Shown piece after piece: positions 25,183 to 38,089 of a stretch of DNA of 64,000 nucleotides. The notes below the pieces were generated by a model that saw nothing but the letters and a program-made list of their open reading frames with translations, had not been told where the DNA came from and made no database searches. The translations under genes and the position numbers were made by a program. Each line of letters begins with the position of its first letter. Within the stretch, counting starts at the first letter, position 1. Source of the stretch: Cryphonectria parasitica EP155 (taxonomy: Eukaryota; Ascomycota; Sordariomycetes; Diaporthales; Cryphonectriaceae). The stretch is from the NCBI RefSeq assembly GCF_011745365.1, contig NW_024468910.1, forward strand, positions 4,058,068 through 4,122,067, in the 5' to 3' direction.

Positions 25183-25279
25183 CTTTGCGCCGTGTACGTA
25201 TACGTGCGTCTGTGTATATATTCTTACCGGGACCTGAAATCAGTGAAAATGAGCAGCAGTTGTGGAGAAGGCTGTGCAA

Positions 25280-25284
25280 CCAAT
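25280..25284 (+). promoter_or_regulatory. CCAAT box about 100 bp upstream of the siderophore transporter
   Basis: A CCAAT pentamer lies within 100 bp of the start codon. CCAAT-binding complex/HapX sites are known in iron-regulated fungal genes, but a single pentamer can be chance. Confidence 0.3.
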
Positions 25285-25917
25285 TGCTGCCGCCATTCTC
25301 AGAGGCATTGGGTGGGGAGAGTAGAGGCCTCAGCGTACCTATGAGCAGTATCCGCTTCACTGATCGCAGCGTGACCGCTTGGCAGCAGTCTTGACGATCT
25401 CTAGCCAGTGAGGAGGTTTGACGAGAGGAATAGAAGACTCAAAGTACGACATCCTCACAGGCTGGGCGGTCGGCCTTAAATAGGAAAAAAGGTTGAGAGC
25501 CTGAGCTGAGGGACAGCTGCTGTCGTACCGACTAGGCCAAAGACGCATCAATATTACTTGTTGATTTTACCTTTTTGAATTTTCTTCTTCTCCCACCAGC
25601 GGCTACCGTCATTCGCAACGTCGACCTACCACAGCAGTGACCTGCAGCGCTTGAGCAGGCCAGCAGGGCCAAGAGCTGTATGATCCTGGCTTAGCTTTCG
25701 AGTGGGGGGATGGAAGGTACCACCTTTCCCTGCAACCAGGGGGATGCTGCAGAGCGGGTGCCTGCAACGTTCCCCACGCATCGCCTAGTCGGCCCTCTGG
25801 TCGTCTCCAAAAACGTCTGTGTGCAAGTGACCCTAGCTGATAATTTTTCCTCTCTCTCTCTCTCTCTTTAAACTACCGAAACCGTAAGATGAACGTCTTG
25901 GCCTTGGCGCTAGCGAT

Positions 25918-25926
25918 TTATCAGAT
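25918..25926 (-). promoter_or_regulatory. ATCTGATAA iron-GATA-factor motif (SreA/SRE type)
   Basis: An exact 9-bp match on the minus strand to ATCWGATAA, the motif of the iron-responsive GATA repressors SreA/SRE/Urbs1. It lies about 740 bp upstream of the siderophore transporter start. Confidence 0.65.
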
Positions 25927-25969
25927 CATGGGAGAGGCGTTAACTAGCTGGAGTCCACCTGCTAGCAGG

Positions 25970-25978
25970 ATCTGATAA
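25970..25978 (+). promoter_or_regulatory. Second ATCTGATAA iron-GATA-factor motif, inverted relative to the first
   Basis: An exact 9-bp match on the plus strand, 43 bp beyond the first and in opposite orientation. A plain GATAA also occurs at 25839-25843. Confidence 0.65.
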
Positions 25979-28698
25979 AGTCTGCAGCGGGGCCTCCACC
26001 CCCGGCCAGGACGGCAGGCGGGATGCAGTCCCCACTCTTCCTTCTGTACGGACTGTATCTATGCTATCTGCCTGGATGCGCCAATAATTCTCCGAAGTGC
26101 TCATGCACTACGGTTCGAAGAGTGTTTACCAAGTGATGATCTTTTGAAGCTATGTGTCTCATTTCCCACATCCTGACCTGCCAAGGTGTTGGTTACTGTT
26201 TTGTCGCCATCGATCGTTGCATCATGATAGCTTGCTTACTTAGTAAACTGCCACACGCCCAGCAATGCCTCATCATCATCCGCCGCTTTCGGACTAACAA
26301 GCTAGCTGCTGGAACATTTACCACTTGGTGGTGGTCAGATGGCGAAGGCTAGTTTCCTCCCCCGACCCCCCTTTTCCTTCTTTTCAGCTCTTACCATAGC
26401 TTACTTGTTTACACATTCTCCATAGAGTTCTTGTTTAGAGAACGATCTCTTTCCACTGTACTACGAACTAACTGACCTAACTGTCATTAGGCATACATTT
26501 GCTAAATATTTGTGGTCTCCTCGGAATGTGGAGAACATGGCTGGCAGGGAGCGGGGTCCTTGACTGACCAGGTCCCACACTTATAGAAATCCCATAGGAA
26601 CGGAAAGTTGCACATGAGTGGTGGATCGGAGATTTCGGGTCCTCTGAAGTATTGCAACAAGTCAAGAGCACGCAAAAGAGGAAGAAAGGGAACACTCTAT
26701 TCGCGCTAGTTCGATCCAATTACTTGTCAGTGACGGACGGCATCGTCTCATGATGAGTGTAGGACAATCTTTCATAGCTGTTTGGACTATCGATAAGCCA
26801 GTTGGTCGGCGGTATCATGCATATCGCGGCGATTCTCACAATGTGTTTGACGAGATTCCTGCAACTGCTCGGTTCCGTCATTGACGCCGAGGAAGAATCT
26901 CCTCGTGAACCTCGGTGATCTAAGAGGACCAGCGCCGCCATCGGTCTGCTTCCAAGACTTACTATGGACTCTGGTCACTGGGCTCTTGGAAGGATTTGTC
27001 CCCACAACAGGCCTTCAGCAGCAGATTTTCTATGAATATCCACCTGCTCTGTCGCTGAGCCGGAGGGAGTTCCATCCCCACGCAAGGGTTTCCCTTTCTA
27101 CATGGGGAGCCTACATGTCAGTGAGTCTCTGCAGTGTGAGGCCTGGAGCGTCCTGGAGCGTCCTGGGCGACAGCCGCCACGATGTGGATGCGTATCTCCT
27201 CGGCTGGGTCGACTTTACAACTTTTCATGGCAACAGCAAGTTGTCCTGCTAGGCTCAGCCGACCTCCATGATGAAGCATGCTCCCATGGCACACAGTCAC
27301 ATCCGATAGCCTCCGGGAAGTCGAGATGCGATTCATCGTCATCATCCCCACCACCACCAGCTCCATATCGTGATGCTGAATTATTTGCCAGGTGGACCGC
27401 ATATGCAGGAATCAGGTGTTTTGGTGTTTTCATGGCGGGTCATGACAGAACAGGCCAGGTCAAGCTCGAGACATGTTTTTGAATAGGCGATATTGTGTGG
27501 GTGATCAGCTTGCGAAAGCAATTGGCAAAGGCGCTTGAGGGTTAATACCTTAGAGTAGAATTTTTCTTCTTCTTCTTTTGGATTCTCAGATGATCATCAG
27601 CTGACACAGTACCGCCTGAGGGATGCATTTGGGGCCTGACTATTAATTATACAGGTTTCCTTGTTAGATTCAGGCCCGCATTGCAGCCAGGCCGAGACAC
27701 CGAAATTAGCATTTGACACTACGATCCCACCCGGCCACAAAATCAGCAAGCAGTGGTTGATATTTGTAAGTTGAATTGAGAATTGCTACTGCACGTTTAC
27801 TTCCTCGCTCCATATTCAGCGAGTACATGGCCTGGCTGCTCTTTTCTGAGCTCTGAATGTCTGCCCATGAGCCCAGTACTGTCCCCATCAGTCTATGGTT
27901 GCTCAGATATTCCTCCTTGCCATATCCTTCATTGATACTCGTGTCCCTTCAACTTTCATACAAACTACACTATTCCCTTTGTTCATATCTTCTCGCAGAA
28001 CACGGGATATATGCCGTAGCCGGGCATAACTCCCCACCAGATCATGCGCCGCAGCTCGATGGGGAGCCAAGGGAACAGGGCAAACATGAGACGTGGCTGA
28101 AGAAGAGGCAAGACAACGTAGGTTCTGTAGGCTGATGAATTGCTAGACGTAGGCTCAGTTTGCGTGCGGTGGCAGGTGATTGTTGCGGGAAGGGGTGGTA
28201 GAAGGAAGTAGGGCTGGTGAGATGGGGGAAAACTGGATCTTTTTCCTCCAAGCACTGTAGACCTTGTAGACGACGCCTTCTTGCCCGTAGATGGTGCTTA
28301 TATTTAGGGCCACAGACACTTGCCACCAGCTCCGGTCGGCTTGGTCAAGAGGCTGTGTTTGGTGGCTTTTGCTCAGGTGGAATGACCCTGCCCAACCTGT
28401 TAGGTTCTTTCAAGGGTTCCGTGTTGCGGAATGTCCCATAGGGAAGACAAATATCCTCTGTAAGGATTCTCATGAGCTCACTGGAAAACACTTGCCGTTC
28501 ATATGGCCATATACAATCAAATGACTCTCATTTGGTCTCGATCCAGTTCAGTACAGCACCCGCCAGCCAATCATCACTGATACAGTACTCGCACACACCA
28601 CCAACTCCATGGCTTCATCAGAAACTTTTTTGCTCTCTCTTCATCTTGCATAAACTGTGTAAGCCAAATAAATCATTTTCTTGTCCAGGATTGCTACT

Positions 28699-30159
<1,461 letters not shown>

Positions 30160-32151
30160 TGTGTGTGCTGTATATCCTGTTCTATAGAGCAGTTGTGTGA
30201 GGTTCGAGGTGTGCAGGCAGCCAGGTATGGGAATGAGAGGAGGGGCGAGGAGCAAGATGAGGAGAAGGAGGAGATTGAGGTGGCGTTGTTGGTTCGAAGA
30301 CGGTTGTCAAGAGTTATGATAATGTTCAACCGGCGTAGAATCGGAGGTCTTCTGGTTGCGGCAAGCTGCGGCAATGTGGGGGGATCTCGACGGCAGCTCT
30401 TTTATCCTCTTGCTAATCTCTCCCTCATTAGCGATGCCGGCAAGTATTCAAGCTTCAGTATCAGCAACGGTAGAAGAGCCTCACTGGGAGCTGTTAGTGT
30501 CACGCCTAAAAGATTTATGACGCTGTGCTGCTTGGCGGGGTTGACCGCGGGGTAAAGATTGCTGTGCTCAAGGGCAGCCTGGCGGGACGCCTCACGGTGA
30601 TATCTCGGGTGTCGGAATGCTGCTTATCGGTATGATTTACCCAAAGCTTCAACAATCAGTCCCGACCAAGTTGATAGATCATCTTCAGTATTGCACTGAA
30701 CGACTCATGATCATATCGAATTACCAATCATCTATTATCTATACTTTGGCTGTGGTTTTTTCTTTCTTTCTTTTCGTTCCCCCTTCTTTTCGCGACCATC
30801 GTAGGAGGCATGCACACTCTCAACCTTGAAACCTCCTACCACTCTACCACAACTCGACAGCTTGAAACCAGGTCGTCTGCTGCGAGGGATTTTTTGGTTG
30901 CTCTGGTATCCAAGAAGGTTTTGCGATCAGGCTTGTTTTGACGACTTCACAGGTCCCCTAATGGCTAGATGAGGCCTTTGTTCTTGTCAACCTGCCTGGC
31001 ATTGTCACTTCATCTACGCTGAGGCTCGAACGCCGTTGCGAACTGAGACTGTGTCGAGCATTGCACATTTATGACGCGTCCTGATGGCAGAGCTTCTTGT
31101 TCTCAGTGAAATTTTCATTGATGTGATCTCCTAGGGTCCAAAAAGGGTTGGTCAGTTGGCAGCGGACTTCTGGCCTGGCCAGCAGAGCCCAGATGACCCT
31201 ACGTTCGCCTATGAAACTGTCGGAGGACCAAGTGACAATACAGCTGCAGTGCAAGTGCGGATGCTACTATTGATGGGCCTCAACGCTGATGGCTCTGCAA
31301 TCCAATTGCACCTCCATCTTTGATCCGGGCACAGTCCGAACTTTGACCTTCGATCAGGACGGACTTCCCTCGCTGGTAAGGTTGGCTGGCCTCCCCATGG
31401 TTGTTGACCGACCCTAAAGCATTCGAAGCTCAAGATATGTGTATCAAAAAAAAAGTTTGCTGTGGAACAGAACATGAGGACACCTCTGCATCTTTACAAC
31501 GTCGCACAAGTCTGCTCCTGGGGCCAATTCTGGGATCGATGGCTGGCAAGAGACTGCAGCAGCCACCAATTCTGTCTCTCTCCCTTTTCTTCTCTTGAGT
31601 TCTTACAATATCGCACGGCATATATAAATTCAGCAAAAAAGAAGAAAACATCATACCTCCTACGATACAGCCAGCGTGACAACAAGCTGCAGTGACATCT
31701 GAAGTCGTCGGCTGCCAGGGGGCTCGGAAACCCTAATTAGCACTTCTCAGTCCACTAAGCCCCTGAGCACTTCATTGACACACCCCGGCCTCCAGCCAGC
31801 TGTGTGTGGATCCACAGCACCCACAGGGCGAGAGCCGCGTGGCACGTCCAATGAGGCCTGCAATTAATTGTGGTCTCGCATTCGAAATTTCTTACTGGGG
31901 GCTGTGTCAGCCTGTTCCCAACTGGCTGCGCTTGGGGGAAATAGAAGAGGGGAGGAAAAAGGGGGGGTTTGGTCGCAGAGAGGACACAGGCGCAAATTCA
32001 AGAGGCGGTCAAGAAAGGTGGCCCGTGAATAGGTTCCGCCCCCCAGAGACCACAATCAGGTCCCCGGTGGATGAAAGCTGTTGCGTAAAGTGTGGTGTGT
32101 GTGCCCTTGACCCGAAAGAAACTGTGTGCGTGGCCGTTGATCTTGTTCAGA
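30160..32151. other. Intergenic between divergent genes, no supported gene
   Basis: A divergent promoter region for the formaldehyde dehydrogenase (-) and the Ras-like gene (+). Open frames here (for example about 31806-32171) show no domain and would only overlap the leader of the Ras-like gene. Confidence 0.55.
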
Positions 32152-33172
32152 ATGAGACTATCACAAGGTGAGTGTGAGTCTGTCTCTGCCTCGAGTCGTT
32201 GCTCATTTTTTCCCCCCCTAGAGGACGGAGGAGGAGACAGACGATTCGCTGACAAGGGTGGGCTGACTGCGGGTCACCTAGGAAGCAAGACATACCTCGA
32301 CCTGCCTTCTCTTATTGAGCCTCCGGAGTATAGCATTGTCGTATGTGCAGACGACGACGAGTATGCCGGCCGGGACAAGGTGCTACAAAAGGTCTGTCCT
32401 CTTGAATCCATTCTTCAACTTCATCTCCTCTCACTTCATGCTCTCGGTCCTTTCCTGTTACTGTTGCATACATACATACAGACAGATACACTCCATATAC
32501 ACACGCCCTCTCCCTCTCCAGCATATCTCACACGTACCCCCCCGCCCACACCCTCACTGAGTAACTGACATCTTGCTCTCCTCCCTCTCCGTTCACCCCC
32601 ACAGTTCATCAATGTCGATGATCCCGACCCCGCCGGAACCACCGGCACAACCGGCGCGGACCATGACGACCGCTGCCGCAAGCTGATGGACATCTCCGGG
32701 ACCGCCGTCAACATCGAGCTGCTGGAGCTGGGCCCCGAGACGGATCAGGCCATGCTGCGGTACCAGATCGAGTACGCAGAGGCCTTCGCCTTCGTCTTCA
32801 GCCTGTACTCGCCGCGCTCGCTGGAGACGACCCAGAAGCTGCACGACAAGGTGGAGCGCGCGGCCCGCAACCACCACAACATTGTCACCATGAGCGAGTA
32901 TGACAGGGACGGCGGCATGAACGTGCCGGTCTTCCTCATTGGGAACCGCGACGGGGACCTGGCGCCCCCGCAAGGTGAGTGGTGTTGCTTTTTTTTTTCT
33001 CCGCCGTCCTTTTTCGTCTCTCTTTTTTCTGTGCGTCGGTCCCACCGGGCAAGTTCTTCCTATATATTCCTTTTTATCCCCCACCATCTGCAACTCTACT
33101 GTGCTTGGGGAAGATAAAGCGTAAGGTAGAGGGGGGGAAGCGGCGTTTGTTTTACCTTCTTTCTTTTTCTTT

Positions 33173-33260
<88 letters not shown>

Positions 33261-33616
33261 GTCTTCTCCCCGGCTGACCCTGAAGCGTGGGAGTGGACGC
33301 AGAGCTAGAAGAGGGCGACTTCTCCCCCACGGCCTTCAACGAGAGCGCCGAGGCGGACATGAAGGCCCAGAGGGAGAAGGCCAAGGCGCTGGCGCAGCTC
33401 TGGGGGTGCGCCTACTTCGAGGTCGACACGTCCAAGCGGCGCGGCGAGCACGGCGTCGACGAGGCCATTATGGGGATCGGCCACTTCATCAAGGCCACGG
33501 AGAGGCCGTCCACATCGTCGACCGCGTCGTTCCGCACGCCTATGAAGCCGCCCAAGCAGTACCGCATACGGAGGTTCCTAGGCCGGATGGGGCGGATGAC
33601 GAGTTTGGGCAGCTGA
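32152..33616 (+). CDS. Ras-like protein with degenerate GTP-binding motifs (predicted pseudo-GTPase)
   Basis: Exons 32152-32167, 32222-32391, 32605-32974 and 33294-33616 join in phase to 292 aa. The layout from residue 42 follows a Ras G domain: YSIVVC as the first strand, a P-loop position, then a stretch ending FAFVFSLYSPRSLE as in Ras. Next come FLIGNRDGD at the NKxD position (172-180) and EVDTSK at the SAK position (228-233). The nucleotide motifs are lost. The P-loop reads ADDDEYAGRDK rather than GxxxxGKS/T, the DxxG site reads ELGPE, and NKxD is altered. The C-terminus is basic (YRIRRFLGRMGRM) with no CaaX box. The first short exon is assigned from phase and a GTGAGT donor. The last acceptor (AG at 33292-33293) is the least certain site. 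The role is unknown, possibly a regulatory scaffold. Confidence 0.72.
33178..33258. repeat. Compound (TC)n-(AC)n-(TC)n microsatellite in an intron
   Basis: About 27 nt of TC, 24 nt of AC, then 30 nt of TC, inside the third intron of the Ras-like gene and directly upstream of its 3' splice site. Confidence 0.9.
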
Positions 33617-34283
33617 TGAAGTAGGGTGTGAAGGAGGATGGAGGAAGGAGGGGGGTCGACTCGTTAATTGAGAGTCGATATGGGGTTTTGAGGTCTTTTT
33701 TCTTTTTCTTTTCTTATTTGTCTGGGGTAGATGGGGAGGGCTGGATCCTGGCTATTAAAGCATCCCTGGGAAGGGGATTCGGACCGTCGTGAGCAACATA
33801 TACGGATAGCTCACGAGGTCACAGGACTTGTTTTTGGATGAACAACATTATAACACACTATAAATGTAGATAGCATCGCCACGTAAAGGCACCACCATCC
33901 TATGGCGTTCAAGGCAACATTGATATAGATGGAATAGAAACACATAAAAGAGTATCGCGGGTGCTTGTTGAGATGAATAACTTTCTCCCAACCCGAAACT
34001 TGGCTGTACGGATCTGTTCCCTAGCATTTTAATCATTACAAGTAGATTGAAATATTGGAAAAGCCGCGCGCTATGAACGTAACTCGTTGACCTCCAGCTC
34101 CCTCGTCCTCCTTAAGCAGCCCGCTGGATTGGGTATCAGGTATTGTTGCTGCACTGGTGACAAAAGAAGAAATCCGCCGTCCTTCAAAATCCTCCACATT
34201 ACCACCACTAAACCATGGCCATCCAATTTTTCCCTCTGTGCACATACACTTTCTCGAACCCTCTCCCCTTCCTGTCAAGTAAT
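33617..34283. other. Intergenic between convergent genes
   Basis: The 3' flanks of the Ras-like (+) and DUF4112 (-) genes. No gene is supported. Confidence 0.6.
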
Positions 34284-35069
34284 TCATCGTCCATTATTGA
34301 TGACCCCCATCTCCATGTCTTCACCCGCACCATGGCGTCCCGGCTTGGTCCGCGCGGGCGCAGGTCCATCCAGCATCTGCTCCACGCCCCGCTCGATGTT
34401 CCCGCCGCCGCGCCGCTCCGCCTCGGCCTTCTTGATCAGATACTCCTCCAGCAGCCAGGCATTGCGCGTGTTGGCCTTGAACCAGGCGTCGGCGACGTCA
34501 CCCAGGAAGGGGACCAGACCGATACCGAAATCCATGGCGATGTTAAGAAGCATCCGAGACTGCAGCGCGCCGGGAAGACCACCCTCAACCAGAATGGCCT
34601 TGCGGTAGACGAACAGATATGCCATGATGGCGTCTATGATATCGCCGACGCTGGTGATTGAGGTCAGCTTTTTCGTGCCTCTCTTTTTCTTTCTTTCTTT
34701 AGAAATCCCCCTCCACAAAGGACACACTCACCCAGGGAAAAGGCCAATGACAGCGCTCCAGCCAAATCGGATACCGCAGAGGTTGAACAAGCTCAGGTCG
34801 AGCCAGTACGCGCGCTTCCTGACGGACATGAGGATCTTGGCATCATGCTGCGACACTCCTGGCGGGATGCCCTTCTTCTGCTTCTTGACCTTTGCATTTC
34901 CGTGCCGATCGTTGACCTTGACCTCCTCGAAGAAGGGATCCTGTTACAACAAGGTGAGTAATTGAGTTCCTATTGAGGGGTCAAGAGTACATACTTTGGC
35001 GTTGATGTTCTTTTGAGCAGCGTCGCTCAGCACCTTTTTGGCGAGCATGTTTACCACTGCCTGAGACAT
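34284..35069 (-). CDS. DUF4112 family protein
   Basis: Minus-strand exons 34995-35069, 34732-34940 and 34284-34650 join in phase (introns GTATGT..CAG and GTGAGT..CAG) to 216 aa. The region from about residue 60 to 150 matches the DUF4112 pattern: a hydrophobic turn with GLFPG, VGDIIDAIMAYLFV spanning the splice junction, then IAMDFGIGLVPFLGDVADA and FKANTRNAWLLEEYL. The two hydrophobic Gly/Asp-containing segments may sit in a membrane. The N-terminus is Lys/Ala-rich and the C-terminus is hydrophilic. The family has no established function. The start is the first ATG of the frame (MSQAVVNMLAKK). Confidence 0.87.
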
Positions 35070-36464
35070 CTTGGCGGTGTGTGAGGGTGACTCGGAAATA
35101 AACGATGGTCTTTTGGAGAGTTTTTTTCCTTCCTTTTTTTCTCCGACTGTGGAAAGAAGGAGAAAAGGTGATGAGGTTGAAATCAAGGAGAACCTGCTGC
35201 TTCTCTTGTTGTGATGCGGTCGAAATCAAGTGGCTACAAGCGTGCGTAGTCAGTCCAGCCCCCTTCCTGATCAGGCCTGTAAAAAGTATTGGCGGCCGTT
35301 GTATCTGAGCCCGTTTCAGAACAAGACGCTTCTGACCACGCAGACAGCTGCTGGCTTGCGAGACGCGTGTTGATTCAAAAAGAGATGAGACGAGGGGTTC
35401 GTAGCAATCAGGCGGACAATCATGGACCGTTGAGAGAGAGATTGTGTGTATGAAAGAAAGACAACTGCTACATCAAGTATTTATGAGAATGCTCTGGTTT
35501 TCATGGTGAGTGACATGGAGATTCCCTGATTTCCACCCCTGGCGCGTTGTTGGCGTGGCATGGCCTGGCACTAGATGGGTCAAACCCCCATTACGTCAGT
35601 TGATCTAGTGTACGACTTGCCGTGTCAAGCCAGTACCAGATAGCATGCACCGCCGCCTCTCTCCTCTTGGCAGGCTGCCTCAGCCACTCAGCCACAATTT
35701 AGTTTTCAAGTCTACTACAGGGTCAAACGCACTTCTTCACCTTAGTATTCCCGATACACTGAAAACACAGTATTCAGGTAAAGCTTTCTGCTGTGATGTT
35801 TCAGTTTCTGGCTGCCTCCATGGGATTTGTAAACTGTCGCTCAAACCCAAATGTTCTGAAGCAAAGCTCTGAGATCTTCCTGCTGCTGATAACTCCTGTG
35901 ATCTCTCCGGTCGAAAATAAAAGAAAAGTGGCCGCCGGCATGACAATTATAAAAGTATCCAGCACTTAGCACTTTTACATACCGCATTCTTTGTCAGATA
36001 TATCAATTCACCTTGGAGGCTAGGGCTTCTACAGGCGTTCGACAAGACGCAGCTAAAGGAGGGGAGGGGAGTATCCACATCACTGCGGGCTGCCGCTGAG
36101 ATGGTTGTATAATATGGGTCCAGTCGAGTGGCCTCACCGCTGTACCATCAATGCAACACATGGCCTGCAGAACCCCAACCTGTACGCAGCGTATCATCAA
36201 ATGAACAGACGTGGGCGACTTGTACGCTTCCTCCCCCCAGGACTGTTGACCTCATCATACCTCAGCAGTTAAGAAGCCACCACCTCTAGAACCACCCAAA
36301 CCAGACTCTACACGACGCCGCCCAAGTCCAGCAGGACCACAAGAACAAGGGTCTCATGTAATCAATCATACCAATCATCACTGTCCAGCTGCCTTCATTT
36401 ACTATACCAAACCCGTCTCAGGATTCACACCACTGCATACACGCACATATACACAAAAAGCAGC
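35070..36464. other. Intergenic between divergent genes
   Basis: A divergent promoter region of the DUF4112 (-) and vWA (+) genes. No supported gene or repeat beyond short A/T runs. Confidence 0.6.
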
Positions 36465-37277
36465 ATGGCAGACGAGTGGCCCGCCCCAGCACCCCCCTCC
36501 GACCCGTCCGCGGCCGTCAGCGTCAATGTCGACGACTACGGCGAGACGCTGTCCTTCCTGCGGTGCTTCGACACCATGTTCCTGGTGGACGACTCGGAGC
36601 ACATCGCCCCGTACTGGAACGACGTGCAGGCCCTGCTCGAGCGCATCGCCCCCGTGTGCGCCAAGTACGACCCAGACGGCATCGACGTCTTCTTCCTGAA
36701 CCACCGGCCCAAGGGCCTCCTCTCCAGCATGTCCTTCCGCAAGTCCGGCTACCGCCACCTGGGCGGGCGCGCCGCGGGTGCCGACGGCGTGTCGGCCCTG
36801 TTCGGGCGCGTGCGGCCCGGCGGCAAGTGCAACCTGGGCGCGCGGCTGGGCAAGCTGCTGTCGTGGTACACGGACAAGCTCAAGGTGGACGAGGACGGCG
36901 CCGCGCTGAACCTGATCGTCATCACGGCCGGCGCCTTTGACGACGACGTCAAGAAGCCACTCGTCGCCGCCGCCAAGATGCTCGACGAGCTGCGCGTGCC
37001 CGAGCACCAGATCGGCATCCAGCTGTTCCAGATCGGCCAGCCCAGCCCGGAGCAGAAGCGCAACTTTGAGTATCTCGACGACGAGCTGTGCAAGGAGGCC
37101 CACACCAGGGATATCGTCGACACCGTCACCTGGTCTGGCACCCCCGGGTCGCTGTCCAGTGATGACCTTGTCAAGACCATCCTCGGCGCCGTGGTCAAGA
37201 GCCTGGACGAGCGGAAGTCGAAGCTGAACCTGGACAGCGCCGCGCCCGCGAGGCGGTTTGATGGGGATATGTTCTAA
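36465..37277 (+). CDS. von Willebrand factor A (vWA) domain protein
   Basis: An intronless, GC-rich 270-aa protein. After a Pro/Ala-rich N-terminus, residues of about 30-215 form a vWA fold: FDTMFLVDDSEHIAPYW as strand 1 with the MIDAS-like loop, then IDVFFLN, TDKLK, LNLIVITAGAF and IGIQLFQIG. The classic DxSxS metal site is only partly kept (DDSEH, with His in place of the second Ser). The next conserved acidic residue region (GAFDDD) is present. Similar cytosolic fungal vWA proteins are known, but their functions are mostly undefined. The ATG follows an in-frame stop-rich leader, and the start fits the domain. Confidence 0.87.
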   Translation: MADEWPAPAPPSDPSAAVSVNVDDYGETLSFLRCFDTMFLVDDSEHIAPYWNDVQALLERIAPVCAKYDPDGIDVFFLNHRPKGLLSSMSFRKSGYRHLGGRAAGADGVSALFGRVRPGGKCNLGARLGKLLSWYTDKLKVDEDGAALNLIVITAGAFDDDVKKPLVAAAKMLDELRVPEHQIGIQLFQIGQPSPEQKRNFEYLDDELCKEAHTRDIVDTVTWSGTPGSLSSDDLVKTILGAVVKSLDERKSKLNLDSAAPARRFDGDMF

Positions 37278-37618
37278 GGGGATGATGGGTGTGTCATCTC
37301 TTGCTTGGGTGATTTATACCATACCATTGTGGGCTTCGAAGAGATTTGCAATCTCTCATCATTATCATCATCATCGTGCAGGCATGAACTCGAATCAAAA
37401 ATGCATATTTTCAGTATTTTTTTTATGGCACCCAAAGGCTAGTTAGTAGTGTCAATGACGTCTCCGACTCGCTGCGCACGGCAGTCAACATGTGGGCGGG
37501 TCAACCCCTCGTACGCTTACCTTGCCGACTGCAAAACAAACCTCATTTGTCTATAAACTCCATTTTGAATATAGATCGCCGAAGCATCTTGCCCATCTTT
37601 CCATTCACATATCAAGTC
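37278..37618. other. Short intergenic
   Basis: The 3' flank of the vWA gene and promoter of the next small gene; a CAT/CAT-like short repeat near 37359-37375. Nothing else is seen. Confidence 0.6.
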
Positions 37619-37906
37619 ATGTCTTCTCTCCTCCGCTCACCGGCCCTGACCAATATCCTGTGCACGGCAAACCTCACAGCCCTCGGCGCCATGACCATCT
37701 ACTTCAAGTCTCACCACGACTACAACCTCGAGGCACACGAGGCGCGCATGGACGAGCTCGAGGGAACACTGCGCGGTCATATCGGGATCATCCAAGACTC
37801 GCTCGAGCGCATCGAGGGGAGGAAGATTCATGGGCAGAGCGACAAGGCACAGGCTCTGTACACGGCGAGGGGCAGGGATGAGAAGAAGCTTGTGAAGGGA
37901 GGTTAA
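37619..37906 (+). CDS. Small protein with one N-terminal hydrophobic segment
   Basis: A 95-aa intronless frame starting at the ATG after a leader ending ATCAAGTC. Residues of about 8-28 (ALTNILCTANLTALGAMTIYF) form one hydrophobic segment. The rest is a charged, likely helical stretch (MDELEGTLRGHIGIIQDSLERIEGRK) with a basic C-terminus. Arg/Ser near the N-terminus would allow mitochondrial targeting or a tail-in inner-membrane anchor, but this is inference. I do not recognise the family. The protein is short but codon use is like the neighbours', and it sits with its own promoter between two genes. Confidence 0.65.
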   Translation: MSSLLRSPALTNILCTANLTALGAMTIYFKSHHDYNLEAHEARMDELEGTLRGHIGIIQDSLERIEGRKIHGQSDKAQALYTARGRDEKKLVKGG

Positions 37907-38089
37907 TGGAGGGATAGGAGGGAATAATTGGTACTCTTTTCGTTTTCGTAATACAGAGTATCAAACCCCTTTCGTCATTAATACGGAGGATTGTAAGAAA
38001 AGAAACCCCCTCATGTCAGGCCAACCTCTCAACTCATCCCATTCCCATTCCACCCAGGGTGAGCATGACTGTTCTCCCTCTTTCGTCAT

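Larger units (their letters stand above)
25183..28698. other. Intergenic: siderophore transporter promoter, then no supported gene
   Basis: The first ~800 bp form the promoter of the minus-strand permease, with the motifs listed separately. The remainder to 28698 has only short open frames without domains (the longest at about 26880-27480) and no coherent splicing. A CT repeat sits at about 25851-25867. Confidence 0.55.

Noticed and set aside
26696..26720. tRNA-like B box (GTTCGATCC)
   Set aside because: No A box at the right distance and no cloverleaf arms can be drawn around it.
26880..27482. A gene in the gap between the siderophore transporter and the dehydrogenase
   Set aside because: Two overlapping frames without domains, signal peptide or splicing logic.
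36402..37103. A 233-codon minus-strand frame opposite the vWA gene
   Set aside because: A GC-rich antisense shadow with no domain; the vWA frame is convincing.
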